Positions 38,402-49,178 of a stretch of 64,000 nt of DNA are shown here, piece by piece. The notes beneath the pieces are model-generated. The model saw only the letters and a program-made list of their open reading frames with translations, was not told the DNA's origin and did no database searches. The first letter of the stretch is position 1, and each line of letters opens with the position of its first letter. The position numbers were made by a program, and so were the translations under genes. Source of the stretch: Musa acuminata AAA Group (lineage: Eukaryota; Streptophyta; Magnoliopsida; Zingiberales; Musaceae); NCBI RefSeq assembly GCF_036884655.1, contig NC_088348.1:22743501-22807500 (forward strand), read 5' to 3'.

Positions 38402-38764
38402 ATGGCGAGACCAACGAAGGCATTCCCTTTGCTCACCGTTACGCTCATCTTCCTCCTCTTCATCACCGTTGCCGGAGGGGAGAGGGGAAAAGGAGTGGAG
38501 GGTCAGCTGCCCCTGGGCTGGAACCCTTCCCTCTCCGGCTGCCGCGGAACCATCGCGGAGTGCCTCGCCGGCTGTGAGTTCGACCTTGGGTCCGAGGCGA
38601 GCCGCCGCGTCCTCGCCACCTCCATATACATCAGCTACAACGCCCTTCGCCGGGACAGCGTCCCCTGCTCGAGCCGCGGCGCCTCCTACTACAACTGCCG
38701 CCCCGGCGCCGAGGTGAACCCCTACGTCCGCAGCTGCTCCGCCATCACACGGTGTCGGAGCTGA
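38402..38764 (+). CDS. RALF peptide hormone precursor (RALF1/33-type)
   Basis: Single-exon precursor of 120 residues. Residues 1-25 are a signal peptide (FPLLTVTLIFLLFITVAG). The pro-region (26-71) holds three Cys and ends in the site-1-protease-type cleavage motif RRVL (68-71). The mature peptide (72-120) starts ATSIYISY, with the YISY receptor-activation motif at 76-79, and carries four Cys (89, 99, 112, 118) for two disulfides, plus the family segments ALRRDSVPCS, RGASYYNC and NPY.R.CSAITRC. Secreted RALFs bind CrRLK1L receptor kinases with LLG co-receptors and also LRX proteins, alkalinising the apoplast and controlling cell-wall integrity. I chose the ATG at 38402; the open frame extends to 38123 but through the promoter repeats. 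An LRX gene lies tail to tail 994 bases away. Confidence 0.95.
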   Translation: MARPTKAFPLLTVTLIFLLFITVAGGERGKGVEGQLPLGWNPSLSGCRGTIAECLAGCEFDLGSEASRRVLATSIYISYNALRRDSVPCSSRGASYYNCRPGAEVNPYVRSCSAITRCRS

Positions 38765-39758
38765 ACGGAGCTCTCTCTGACCTCGCTCTCCGTCTCCAAC
38801 ACAGAAAAAAGACTAATTTTGTATCTGTCTTCGGTGGCAGTTTTCCGTTTCGAGATTCGAATGAATTGATGATGATGATGATGCTGTCGTATCGTCCACA
38901 TAAAATATTGTTTCTCGCGTGATTTGTGTTCAAAAAATAGAATGTTTATAATAATATTATTATTATTTATGTAAAACCATTTTCTCTTTTTTCAAAAGAA
39001 TATCTTTTATTATGATTTTATTATGTCAATAAATATATTAGTGTTGTAAGAAATTGAAGTTTTTCCTGGTTTGTGTAAACAATTTTGCTATCATTGGCCA
39101 TTTTCCTTGAAAAACCAAATCTACAATTTTATGGATCGATGCTCTGTTTGTATGTGCTTTCATGGTCTAAACCATGTTATTTGGGAATTAAGCCAAATCT
39201 ACAATTGCAAAATTCAAAGTTTTTAGTTTCTCCATGGAAATTTATTTATTTATTTCTTATGAATCCATTATTTGATTGTCCCTCTTTGGCACACTTCATC
39301 AAGCCAATCTACCCTCCCTCCAACTCAGGCAATCACGAGAGCGCCTCTTGTCGCGTTGATCTCAACATGATCATGATGAACTCGCCGCTGTATCTTTTTC
39401 TTCTTCTTCTTCTTCTTCTTCTTCTTCTTCTTCTTCTTCTATTTGAGTTTTGCCTACCATCAATTATTGCATATATCAGGAAGAGCAGTAGATCAAGTGT
39501 CATCGATCTCACAAACAATTGAGTCTAACGAAGTAACGCATGTAAAAGAGGAGGTCGAGGACGGCATTGTAAAAATCCATCTACCTACAATTAAAGGAAC
39601 ATATGAAATGGTCGCAGAAGGGAAGAGCAGATACGTAGGCTGGCAATTCCTTTGCATGAAGACGATGAGATGGTTTCCATGCTGCTGCCTGTCGCGCCTC
39701 CTCTTTTGCGCCGCTATGCTCTACAGATTTGGGTGCACTAGAAGATATCGAGGTATGG
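38765..39758. other. Intergenic between the convergent RALF and LRX genes
   Basis: 994 bases with the 3' UTRs of both genes. Contains a (TTC)n microsatellite at 39397-39440. No gene is seen. Confidence 0.55.
39397..39440. repeat. (TTC)n microsatellite
   Basis: About 14 perfect TTC units. Confidence 0.95.
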
Positions 39759-42752
39759 CTAATTGTATCCCGGATAGATGGGGGGCGGCGGCGATGAATA
39801 GCTCAATCCGCCGACTGGTGGAAGGACGTCGTTGTCGGTTGGAGGTGTTGGTGGTGGAGACGGAGGAGCTTGATGAGGAGATGAGATCGGTGGTGATGCG
39901 GAGAAGCCTTTGGGTTGTGAAGGGGTTGGAGGTGGCGATGGGTGCACTTGTGGTGGAGTTGGCGGTGAGTGTGCTGGTGGTGGTGGTGGAGACGAGGTAA
40001 TTGGAGGTGGTGGAGGCGATGCAACTGGTTGCGGTGGTGAGAGCACTAGTGGTGGCGGTGGTGACCGAACAGGTGGCGGTGATGAATGCGCTGGTGGTGT
40101 TGGTGAGTGCAATTGTGGTGGGGGAGGCGGAGCAGTTGGTGGCGGCGGTGAGTGCACTGGTGGTGGCCGAGGCGATGCAGTTGGTGGCTGCGGTGAGCGC
40201 ACTAGTGGTGGCGGAGGCGATGCAATTACTGGTGGTGGTGAGTGCACTAGTTGTGGCAGAGGCGATGCAATTACTGGTGGTGATGAGTGCGCTACTGGTG
40301 GCGGAGGCGATGCAATTGTCGGTGGTGGTCGTGAGTGCGCTGCCGGTGGCGGAGGCGATGCAGTTGGTGGTGGTGGTGAGTGCATTAGTGGTGGCAGAGG
40401 CGATGGTGAGCGCGCCGGTGGCGGCTGTGGTGAGTGCGCTAGTGGTGGCGATGGAGAGTGTACTGGTGGTGGCGGAAGTGATGCAGTTGGTGGTGGTGGT
40501 GAGTGCGCTGGTGGTGGCGGAGGTGATGAGTGCACTGGCGGTGACGGAGGTGATGCAGCTGGTGGTGATGGTGGTGGTGGTGAGTGCATTAGTGGTGGCA
40601 GAGGCGATGGTGACCGCGCCGGTGGCGGCGGTGGTGAGTGCGCTAGTGGTGGCGATGGAGAGTGTTCTGGTGGTGGCGGAAGTGATGCAGTTGGTGGTGG
40701 TGGTGAGTGCGCTGGTGGTGGCGGAGGTGATGAGTGCACTGGTGGTGACGGAGGTGATGCAGCTGGTGGTGATGGTGGTGGTGGTGAGTACATTAGTGGT
40801 GGCAGAGGCGATGGTGAGCGCGCCGGTGGCAGCAGTGGTGAGTGCGCTAGTGGTGGCGATGGAGAGTGTACTGGTGGTGGCGGAAGTGATGCAGTTGGTG
40901 GTGGTGGTGAGTGCGCCGGTCGTGGCGGAGGTGATGAGTGCACTGGTGGTGACGGAGGTGATGCAGCTGGTGGTGATGGCGGTGGTGGTGACTGAACACG
41001 TAGGGGTGGTGAATGGACTGGAGATGTTGGTGAGGAAACCGGAGGTAGTGAAGAGTGCTGGGATGGTGGAGGTGCTGAATGGGTTGGTGGCGGTGGTGAA
41101 TGAATCAGCGGAGGTAGTGGTGAATAAATCGGTGGAGGTGGTGAATAGACAGGCGGTGATGGTGATGGTGGCCGTGAGGAATTCGGATGGGGTGATGAGT
41201 GAACTGGAGGAGGTGGTGGTGAGGAACTTGGAGATGGTGAGCGAACTGAAGGAGGTGGTGAATGCGTTGGTAGTGGCGATGACTTTGGAGTCTTGACTGG
41301 GGGTGGCGGGGAGCGAACTCGCTTAACCGGTGACTCCGAGGACGATGGTGGTGGTGGTGATGAATGCACTGGTCTGGCGGGAGATTTTTTCTGTTGCGGC
41401 GGTGGCGGCGAGGAGACTGGAGTTGGCGGTGGAAGTGAGTGGACCAACGGAGGTGGTGAACGAACAGGTGGCTTCGACTTCGGCGGCGGCGATGTTGTCT
41501 TCTGCCTCGGAGATGGTTTCGCAGGAGACGAAGTGGGTTTGTTCGGAGAAGATCCACATTTGAAACGGCCACAATCGACAGAGCGGCTCACCACCGGCGC
41601 ACACAACCTGTTCGACTTCTGTCTCGGTCTCTTCGCGAGGCAATTGCTCCTGTCATCGACCACCAGCTCCGACTTCGTTGATGACGGCACGCACTCCTCA
41701 GCCTCGCCTGTGAAGAAGTTGTACGAGACCGTGAAGTTGGCGAGGCTCGGTAATTGGCAGAGCCTCCCCGGAAGCACACCCATGAGGACGTTATGCGACA
41801 GATCCAACTGCTCCACCTTGCTCAGCCCCTGGAAGCTCTTAGAGAGCTCGCCGGTGAGAGAGTTCCAGCTGGCGTCCACCACCGTCGCGTTGCCCAACAT
41901 CCCCATCTCCGGCGGCAAGCACCCCACGAGCCCATTGTTCAGAAGGATGAGCTCGTTGAGGGTGGTTCCCATGTTTCCGACGCTGGCCGGAATGCACCCG
42001 CCGAGCTTGTTGTTGGCGAGCACGACGACGGAGGCCTTGGAGTTGCCGAAGTTGTCAGGGATGCCAGAGCTGAAGCGGTTGTCGTTCAAGAAAATGGCGT
42101 CGAGCTCCTTGTCGAAGAGCTCCGGTGGCAGAGCACCCTCGAAGTCATTGAACCGAAGGTCGAGGTATGTGAGGGAGGGGAGGCCAAGAACGACGCGCGG
42201 GAAAGGGCCGACGAACCGGTTGTTGCTGGCGTCGAGCTCGCGGAGGATGACGAGGCGGGAGAAGCTCTTGGGGATGGTGCCGCAGAAGCGATTGGAGTTG
42301 ATGTGGAAGAGCGCAGCGTCGGTCAGGAGGCCAAGCTCCGGGGGGAGGTGGCCGGCAATATCGGCGCCGTTAAGGTCGACGCCAGCGACGACGTTGAGCG
42401 AAGGCTCGTCGGGGGCTGGGGAGCAGAAGACGCCGTTGTAGGTGCACACGTCGGGGCCCTGCCAGTTGCCGGTGTAGTTGAAAGGATCGGAGTAGATGGC
42501 GCTCCTCCAGGCTCGGAGGGCGATGTAGGCGCGGCGGAGGCGCGGATTGGCGATGCGGACTCCGATCTCGATGTCGAACTCGAAGTCGTCGGGGAGGATT
42601 CCATTCTCGATGAGGGCCAGGAGCTGGCGGCGCGCGGTGGAGGCGGCTCCGGCGTCAGAAGAGAGGGCCGAAGAAGGGCGCGAAAGAGAAGACGCAAAGA
42701 GGAGGAGGAAGAGGAGGAGGAGGAGGAGGAGGGAGGGGGCAGAGGCCTCCAT
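39759..42752 (-). CDS. Leucine-rich repeat extensin-like protein (LRX/PEX type)
   Basis: Single-exon gene for 997 residues. Residues 1-29 are a signal peptide with a poly-Leu core. Residues 70-110 are the conserved LRX N-terminal cap (RAYIALRAWRSAIYSDP, NWQGPDVCTYNGVFC). Residues 120-350 hold about ten plant-type LRRs (e.g. LTYLDLRFNDFEGALPPELF, LNELILLNNGLVGCLPPEMG). Residues 350-400 are the Cys-rich hinge (ECVP, CLAKR, LCAPV, DCGRFKCG). From 405 to the end is an extensin domain of SPPPP blocks mixed with HS, VHS and AS, which are Hyp-O-glycosylated and anchored in the wall; it ends SSPPPPIYPGYN. A 68-residue unit is repeated three times (DNA period 204). Length and the long Pro domain resemble pollen LRX/PEX proteins, but expression cannot be judged. 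Start at 42752 because the signal peptide follows; an open upstream extension to 43028 passes through the TATA region. Confidence 0.95.
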   Translation of the reverse strand: MEASAPSLLLLLLLFLLLFASSLSRPSSALSSDAGAASTARRQLLALIENGILPDDFEFDIEIGVRIANPRLRRAYIALRAWRSAIYSDPFNYTGNWQGPDVCTYNGVFCSPAPDEPSLNVVAGVDLNGADIAGHLPPELGLLTDAALFHINSNRFCGTIPKSFSRLVILRELDASNNRFVGPFPRVVLGLPSLTYLDLRFNDFEGALPPELFDKELDAIFLNDNRFSSGIPDNFGNSKASVVVLANNKLGGCIPASVGNMGTTLNELILLNNGLVGCLPPEMGMLGNATVVDASWNSLTGELSKSFQGLSKVEQLDLSHNVLMGVLPGRLCQLPSLANFTVSYNFFTGEAEECVPSSTKSELVVDDRSNCLAKRPRQKSNRLCAPVVSRSVDCGRFKCGSSPNKPTSSPAKPSPRQKTTSPPPKSKPPVRSPPPLVHSLPPPTPVSSPPPPQQKKSPARPVHSSPPPPSSSESPVKRVRSPPPPVKTPKSSPLPTHSPPPSVRSPSPSSSPPPPPVHSSPHPNSSRPPSPSPPVYSPPPPIYSPLPPLIHSPPPPTHSAPPPSQHSSLPPVSSPTSPVHSPPLRVQSPPPPSPPAASPPSPPVHSSPPPRPAHSPPPPTASLPPPPVHSPSPPLAHSPLLPPARSPSPLPPLMYSPPPPSPPAASPPSPPVHSSPPPPPAHSPPPPTASLPPPPEHSPSPPLAHSPPPPPARSPSPLPPLMHSPPPPSPPAASPPSPPVHSSPPPPPAHSPPPPTASLPPPPVHSPSPPLAHSPQPPPARSPSPLPPLMHSPPPPTASPPPPAAHSRPPPTIASPPPPVAHSSPPVIASPLPQLVHSPPPVIASPPPPLVRSPQPPTASPRPPPVHSPPPPTAPPPPPQLHSPTPPAHSSPPPVRSPPPPLVLSPPQPVASPPPPPITSSPPPPPAHSPPTPPQVHPSPPPTPSQPKGFSASPPISSPHQAPPSPPPTPPTDNDVLPPVGGLSYSSPPPPIYPGYN
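40375..41000 (-). repeat. 204-bp tandem repeat in the extensin domain of LRX
   Basis: Three near-identical units with anchor positions 40402, 40606 and 40810, exactly 204 bp (68 codons) apart. Each encodes SPPPPSPPAASPPSPPVHSS and following Pro-rich residues up to PSPLPPLM. Confidence 0.93.
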
Positions 42753-42868
42753 ATCGGGCAGGTGGAGAGGGGGAACGCCACCGCCTCCAGGGCTGCTGCT
42801 GCTGCTGCTGCTGCTTGCTAATAAGGGAATGAAATGGAGGGTTGAGGGGAAGGGGGTTTGGTTGACAG

Positions 42869-42874
42869 TTATAG
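42869..42874 (-). promoter_or_regulatory. Possible TATA box of the LRX gene
   Basis: CTATAA on the minus strand, 117 bases before the ATG. Confidence 0.45.
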
Positions 42875-43914
42875 AGGGAGGAGCAGTGTTGGTCGCGAGC
42901 GGCTCTCCTTGTTCTGTGGCGAGAAGACAAATGGACGCAGAAATGGACGGATGACAAGTAAGCATGCTTTTGCGGAGTCCATCTTTAGCAACGTCGAATC
43001 GGACGGGCGTCGTTGTCGATTTATCCATTCATCATGTTAGTCAACACAAGCATCTGCATATATCGTGTAGCGTCTGATTTATACACGTATCTATACCAGT
43101 ATCATGGCATTAAAAATTCTGATATACACACACGTGTGCATATACGCAGTGGACTCTTTTCTCGACACAAAATATACATTTAGCATTACACAAATAAATT
43201 CGGTTGCCATACATGGGCATCATACGCCTGCAGAATGTTGTGTTTTTTCTTGCAGCACAAACATCCATCGAAAAGTTAAGAGGTAATTATAGATAATTTC
43301 ATATAGTTAATTATCATTAGTATTTCGATTCTTGTGATTAAAAAATAATATTGAAATTTTTTTATTGACGGAAAAAATCATGTAAAAAAAAGAGAAGAGG
43401 ATAAAAACGTAATTTTATTTTTTTAATTATTAAATATATATATATATTTTTCTCGCCGAAACATTTCTTTTGTTCTCCTCTTTCCAACCTACCCCGCTCG
43501 ACCTACACCGCTCTCGACCGCCGCCGCTCTTGCACCGCTCCACAGCCGCCTCTCCTGCACCGCTCGCCGCCGGGAACAAATCGGGTTCTGGTCTCCTTTG
43601 GTACGGGAACAAATCGGACCGGTTGTCATTACCCTAATCTCTAATTTTGAGTTCTGGAGGGTCGGATTGATTGGCACTGTATGTGGATTGTCGGAAAGGT
43701 CGGATCTTTCCGTTGTCTTTTTCGCGTGGTCTCGGTTGTGCCCATCGGAACCGCCGTTGATCGGCGAAAAGATTTGTGCCCCATTAGTTTTTTCGGTCAC
43801 CGGTCTCGGAGCCTGCGGCCAAGATTCGTTCTTGGAGTCGATTTCTAACGCGGACCGCTCTGGTGAGACGGATTTGGCCTCGTATACGCCGGGTCGTTCT
43901 TCGCCGTTGTCGCC
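42875..43914. other. Shared upstream region between LRX (-) and the MED26-like pseudogene (+)
   Basis: Divergent intergenic region. Includes an AT-rich middle with TATATATATA at 43435-43447 and a GC-rich 3' third that is probably the old 5' UTR of the MED26-like gene. Confidence 0.5.
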
Positions 43915-44468
43915 ATGGCGAGCTCGTCCGGGTGGGTCGATTACTGGAGGAAGTTCTTCCGAAGCGCCAACTCCGACATCTTCGAGGTCATCGAGCAAGC
44001 GATCCTGGTGGGATAAGATCGTTGAGAAGCTCTTCGCTGCGCTGCTGCCGCGGTGCTTCGGCTCTGACCGCGTCGAGCTGAGAGGGGCCGAGGGGGACGG
44101 CAGCATGAGGAGGCTCGGAGAGAAGGAGAGCAAGGCGGACAGCGGTACCGACGGGCCCGAGTCCTTGAACGGGGCGGTGAGCAACTAGACGAATGACGAG
44201 GCGGAGGCACTCACCGAGGATATCGAAGAGGAGGGCCGGATCGTTGGAGAGGTCATGAGGATCAAAGATATTCTCGGAAACCAACATGATGAGGTAATTT
44301 GTGTGGTTTTTCATCGATTTGATATTGCATTATGATCCAGAGAATGTAAATTGGTCGTGGAGTACCATTAAGCTTGAGCTTGCTGATGCTTCTTCGCAGT
44401 CTGATGCTGTCTTGTCGGAGTCTTTAAGGAGGCTGCAACTGATGGAACTTTCTGTTGATGTCCTCAAG
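43915..44468 (+). pseudogene. MED26-like (TFIIS N-terminal domain) gene, 5' part, broken
   Basis: Plant MED26-like proteins are Mediator subunits that contact elongation factors in the nucleus. Exon 1 (43915-44293) begins MASSSGWVDYWRKFFRSANS with DIFEVIEQAI, typical of the family. After ILVG a stop TAA appears because about 40 bases, coding for the residues just before DKIVEKL, seem deleted near 44010. The frame then resumes with DKIVEKLFAALLPRCFGSDRVEL; a TAG follows at about 44186 (AVSN-stop-TNDEAEALTEDIEEEGRIVGEV). A GT-AG intron (44294-44399) leads to exon 2 (44400-44468, SDAVLSESLRRLQLMELSVDVLK), the start of the TFIIS N-domain. The rest of that domain (exon 3) is absent before copia element D, so it is a truncated pseudogene. 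Confidence 0.75.
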
Positions 44469-44946
44469 GTGTTGATCTTGCATTCCTTTGTATCCTTTTT
44501 GTTCTATATGCTGGACTCAGGATCAGGACGCATACACTATTGCAGGAATTTGATGATTTCAAAGTGCTTGTAACTCCTTCGACCCCCCACCGTATACAAT
44601 CGCACTTTGGATTGCGCGTGATCAGATTTTTTACATCAGGTTTCTTTAGTTTCTTTTGCATGGGATGTTGGATGTGTTTTACCTGTTCGATACTCAATTG
44701 TACGCTTCCATTTAGTGAAAGATAAAAAAGGAAGTAAAATTGTTTCCAGTTAAGGGGTGCATATATAAATTGTGTTTGGGTTGGAAGGTTTATTTCTCTG
44801 ATTTATGGTATCATCCTTGTGCTGGCAATTCGCTATAGATTCTAGAAACAGTGGGGAGTCTAACGAGGAGGGGTGGGAAAATGGAACGAGGTCTAAAAAA
44901 AAACTAGGAAATATTAAAGAAACAACAGCCTATGCAACTAACTACC
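44469..44946. other. Sequence between the MED26-like remnant and copia D
   Basis: No exon 3 of the MED26-like gene is recognised. Some 480 bases without a clear feature. Confidence 0.45.
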
Positions 44947-45667
44947 TGTTGCCCAAGAAGAGAACCGAGAGACGAGGCGAGATCCACAATAGTGTAACTT
45001 TGTAAAAGAGAATGGGACATGGAAGGAGGCGTGAGCCATGGCAATCAGCTATTCTAGAAATGAGGGAACAGTAGCAAGGTTGTGACTGAATCGGACCATG
45101 GCAATCAGCTATTCCAAAGGTTATTCCTTCTTTTGTATATGAACAAATACTAGAACATCAAGATATACATGGAAAATCCCTCCAATGTCAAGGGTAAAAA
45201 CTACGAGGCAAACTAGAGATAATCCACTATGAGAATAATGAATATACAAATATCAATCTCTTGTCCTAAACTAGCAACAATCACAAGAGAATAATTGGGA
45301 TACAATGATCACATCATTGCCTACAATATCTAAAACCTCCCCAAATAATCACAGCAAGAGTCTACTATAGATTTGATCTAACCCGAGATGAGAACACTCC
45401 TAGATGATTGAGAACAATCTTTCTGCGTTGTCCTTGTCTTCTTCTATTTCTTTCTCTTCCTTTTTTTACCTTGTTTTCCTCCTTTTCTTTGGAATCCCGT
45501 GGCTATGTTTTTTTCTCCCACGTTGCTGTCCTATTTATGCATTTTTCTGCCTCCAAAACGCAGCCACCACACTCCCCCTAATGTTAATTAGGGTTAGATT
45601 AAGAGGGGGTGAGCTGTGGGCTGCCCAAGCCCACTATGGGCTAAATTTGTGGGCTGCTAGCCCAACA
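44947..45667 (-). repeat. Element D, 3' LTR (outer end tentative)
   Basis: The inner end is firm: minus TGTTGGGCTAGCAGCC starts at 45667 right after the polypurine tract. The outer end is inferred from a TGTTGCCC at 44947; the size of 721 bases agrees with the LTRs of E. No second LTR is available for comparison. Confidence 0.55.
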
Positions 45668-45733
45668 ACCTCCCCCTTCAGCCCATAAGGGAGGCTGTCC
45701 CATGACTCCTCAATGTGAAGTCATGCTGACCAA

Positions 45734-48700
45734 CTATCGGCATATCTTCTGTCTTTCTTTTGGTAAAGTTTTTGTCAACATGTCTGCTCCGTTGTCATCT
45801 GCGTGTATTTTCTGAAGCTGCAACTGCTTCTCTTCAAATACATTTCGAATCCAGTGGTATCTGACATCTATATGCTTTGACTTGGAATGAAACATTGGGT
45901 TCTTACACAAATGGATAGCACTCTGGCTGTCACAATGCACCACATAATTTTTCCGTTTCAACCCCAATTCTTGTAAGAATTCTTTCATCCATAATATTTC
46001 TTTGCATACCTCTGTAGCAGTAATATATTCTGCTTCTGTGGTGGAGAGAGCAATGTACCTTTGCAACCTGGATTGCCATGACACAGCTCCCCTTGCAAAA
46101 GTAAGTACATAACATAAAGTAGACTTTCTCGTATCTAAATCTCTTGCCATATCTGCATCTGTGTAACCTGTCAACACATGTGGTCCACCTCCAAAGTTTA
46201 AACAAACCTTAGAGTTCCCTCTAAGATATCTAAAAATCCACTTCACTACTGCCTAGTGCTCTTTGCTTGGATTTGCAAGAAATCTGCTAGTAACACCAAC
46301 TGCATATACGATGTTTGGCCTCATACATACATTGCATATATTAAACTTCCAACTGTTGAAGCATAAGGAACCTTTTGCATTTTCTCCTTCTCTTCATCAC
46401 TTGACGGACTCTGTTCTGAGCACAACTTGAAGTGACCTGCAAGAGGAGAACTAACTAGCTTTGCATCGCTCATACTAAATCTTTCCAATATCTTCTCGAT
46501 GTATTTCTCTTGTGATAACCAAATCTTCTTATTTTTTCTGTCACGGGAAATCTACATACCTAGTATTTGCTTTACTGACCCCATATCCTTCATTGCAAAA
46601 GACTAACTCAGTTCCTTCTTCAATCTATCAATTTTAGACATATCTTTTCCAAGAATAAGCATGTCATCAACATAAAGTAAGAGAATAATAAAATCCTCAC
46701 CAAACCATTTGATGTACACACAATGATCTGAAGCCGTTCTTTTATATCCATTTTCTATCATAAATGAATCAAACTTTCTGTACCACTGTCTTGGAGCTTG
46801 ATTTAGCCCATACAAGCTTTTCTTCAATTTGCAGATAAAGTTCTCTTTACCTTTAACTTTGAAGCCTTCTGGTTGCTCCATATAAATTTCCTCCTCCAAA
46901 TCCCCATGAAGGAAAGCTGTCTTCACATCTAACTGCTCAACCTCCAAGTCTTGGCTAGCAGCAATACCAAGAGCAACACGAATAGAAGATATTTTAACAA
47001 TAGGAGAAAAAATCTCTTCAAAGTCAATACCTTTCTTTTGACTAAAGCCTTTTACAACCAATCTACCTTTGTACTTTAGTTGAGAACAATATTCTTGAGT
47101 CTTCAACCTGAAAACCCACTTGTTCTTCAAGGCATTCATTCCATTTGGTAGTAGCACCAAATCATAAGTGTGGTTCTTCTTAAGAGCATCCATCTCTTCC
47201 TGCATAGCAACTAACCACTTCTCTTTCTACTCACTTTCAACTACTTCCTGGTAACTCTTTGGTTCAACTGCATCAGTAAACATCACATACTCATATGTAG
47301 AGTATCTTCTGGAAGGTTGATGTTGTCTGGAAGATCTTCTCAACTGAGGTTCTGTTGGAACTTGCTCTCCTACTTCTTCTTGCTCAACATGTCTTGTAGG
47401 TAGATCAATATCAGGCTCTACACTATCTTCCTGCACATCTCCCCCATCACCCTGATATACTGAACGAGTAATTGGGTCACAATTTGCTAATCCTTCTGCA
47501 GAAGTATTGGCGGGTGCCTTCTTCTTCAAATCTTCAAAAGTTTGATCCTCAAAGAAGACTATATCTCTGCTTCTAAACACCTTCTGCTTTTCTGGATCCC
47601 AAAGCCTGTAACTAAAATGATCATGTGAGTAACCAAGAAAAATACATTCTTTAGTCTTACCATCCATCTTGGACATCTTATTATCTGGAACATGTGCAAA
47701 TGTACGACAACCAAACACCCTCAAATGCTTGTAGGAAACATCTTTCCCTGACCATACATTCTCTGCAACATCACCATCTAGGGCTGTACATAGTGATAAG
47801 TTGATCACATCAACTGCAGTCCTCAATGCTTCATCCCAAAACCTTTTGGGTAGCTTAGCCTGTGAAAGCATATATCTGATCTTTTCCATGATGGTGCGGT
47901 TCATCCTCTCTGCAATTGCATTATGTTGAGGTATATCAGGAACTGTCATCTCATGTTGGATCCCATATGACCTGCAATAGTCATTAAATAATCCTGTATA
48001 CTCACCATCATTATCTGATCTTATGCATTTCAATTTCCTTTTTGTCTCCCTTTCAACCCTGGCATGAAACTCTTTGAAGACATTAATCACCTGATCTTTA
48101 GTCTTCAAAGCATAGGCCCAAACTTTCCTAGAAAAATCATCTATAAAAGTGACAAAATAAAGTGCACCACTTATACCAAGAACATCAACAGATCCACCAT
48201 GAGTTTTTGTCCTCAAAGGACCACATACATCTGTATAAATACGGTCTAATGCATGTATTTTTCTAGACAAAGCAGGACTAGCAAATGAAACTCTATGTTG
48301 TTTACCTGCCAAACAATCAATACAAGGGTTCAGATGTATACGTCTGAGGTCTGGTAATACCTCTCTCTTGGAAAGAGCTTGTAGCCACTTTTCGCTCATG
48401 TGTCCCAATCGCCTATGCCATAACTCCATGCTGAAGTCTTTTTCTGTAACATTTAACTGCTCACCATAAGCTTTAGCCTGCAACCTGTACAAAGTATGAC
48501 GTTTCTTTCCATTAGCTATAACAAGAGAACCCTTACTGAGCTTCCATTGCCCTTTATGAAATCTGCTATCATAGTCTTCATCATCTAGCCTTCCAACTGA
48601 AATTAGATTCAGCCTCAAGTCAACCACATGCCTCACATCCGTAAGCACCAACTTGCAGCCAAGGTTGGTCTTTAAATAGATATCACCCATGCCTATGATG

Positions 48701-49041
48701 TCTGTTGTGCCATAGTTGCCCATTTTGACAACACCAAAATTTTCAGACCTGTATGTAGCAAAAAACTCCCTCCGTGGTGTAGCATGATAAGAAGCACCTA
48801 TGTCAATCACCCACTCAAGATCCTGACACACACAAGAAAAAATATCATCCGAAGGAGATAAAATCAAATAATCACCACCCTGCATTGTAGCTGTGATATT
48901 ATCTTTTGACTCTATAGACTCCACTTCTTTTCCCTTTTTCTTGCTCTTCTTAGGTTGCTTACATTGGTTCTTGTAATGTCCTTTTTCACCACAATTATAG
49001 CAAACAATATCTTTTCTTGATCTTGACTTGCTTCTACCCAT
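45734..49041 (-). pseudogene. Element D gag-pol polyprotein, partly open
   Basis: From high to low coordinates: zinc knuckle CYNCGEKGHYKNQC (49002-48961), protease with D-I-G-A-S instead of the usual D-S-G-A-S, integrase HHCC (LWHRRLGHMSEKW ... CIDCLAGK), catalytic region with all three acidic residues (TDVCGP, SDNDGEY, AIAERMNRT), then RT with an intact LLLYVDDMLIL box (near 46650-46690) and RNase H (DADMARD, STTEAEYIT, HIDVRYHWI). A 604-codon stretch (49041-47227) is uninterrupted. Frames break at 47226-47206 and between 46602 and 46250. Better preserved than element E. Confidence 0.92.
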
Positions 49042-49123
49042 GCGTGAACTGCTTCTAGACTTTAACCATCCTCTGTTCTCTGAGATAAGTGTTTGTGAAT
49101 CATTCTGAGATGTTGCTGAACTC

Positions 49124-49178
49124 TGTTAGGACTCTAGCTAGGAGAGTCCTAATTGAGAGGGACATTCATATAAAACCT
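49124..49178 (+). repeat. Reina-like copy 2, 5' LTR, first part
   Basis: First 55 bases of the LTR, ending in the target duplication AAACC (49174-49178). Continues at 57724-58096. Confidence 0.9.

Larger units (their letters stand above)
44947..49123 (-). mobile_element. Element D: Ty1/copia, Tork-like, 5' end cut off by a gypsy insertion
   Basis: Minus-strand copia of the same lineage as E. It has a 3' LTR, polypurine tract (minus AAGGGGGAGGTTG, 45665-45680) and pol, but gag N terminus and 5' LTR are separated by the Reina-like copy 2 starting at 49124 and lie outside the window. The outer LTR boundary at 44947 (TGTTGCCC) is tentative. Confidence 0.8.

Noticed and set aside
39910..41296. 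Two long plus-strand frames (361 and 431 codons), one Gly-rich, one Val/Ala-rich
   Set aside because: They are the antisense of the Pro-rich extensin domain; its biased codons leave the opposite strand free of stops.
42752..43028. Upstream extension of the LRX frame by 92 codons
   Set aside because: It lacks extensin or LRR features, runs through the TATA-like site, and would bury the signal peptide.
43598..44188. 196-codon plus-strand frame over the MED26-like exon
   Set aside because: It begins upstream in a different frame and only its second half coincides with the MED26-like frame after the deletion.
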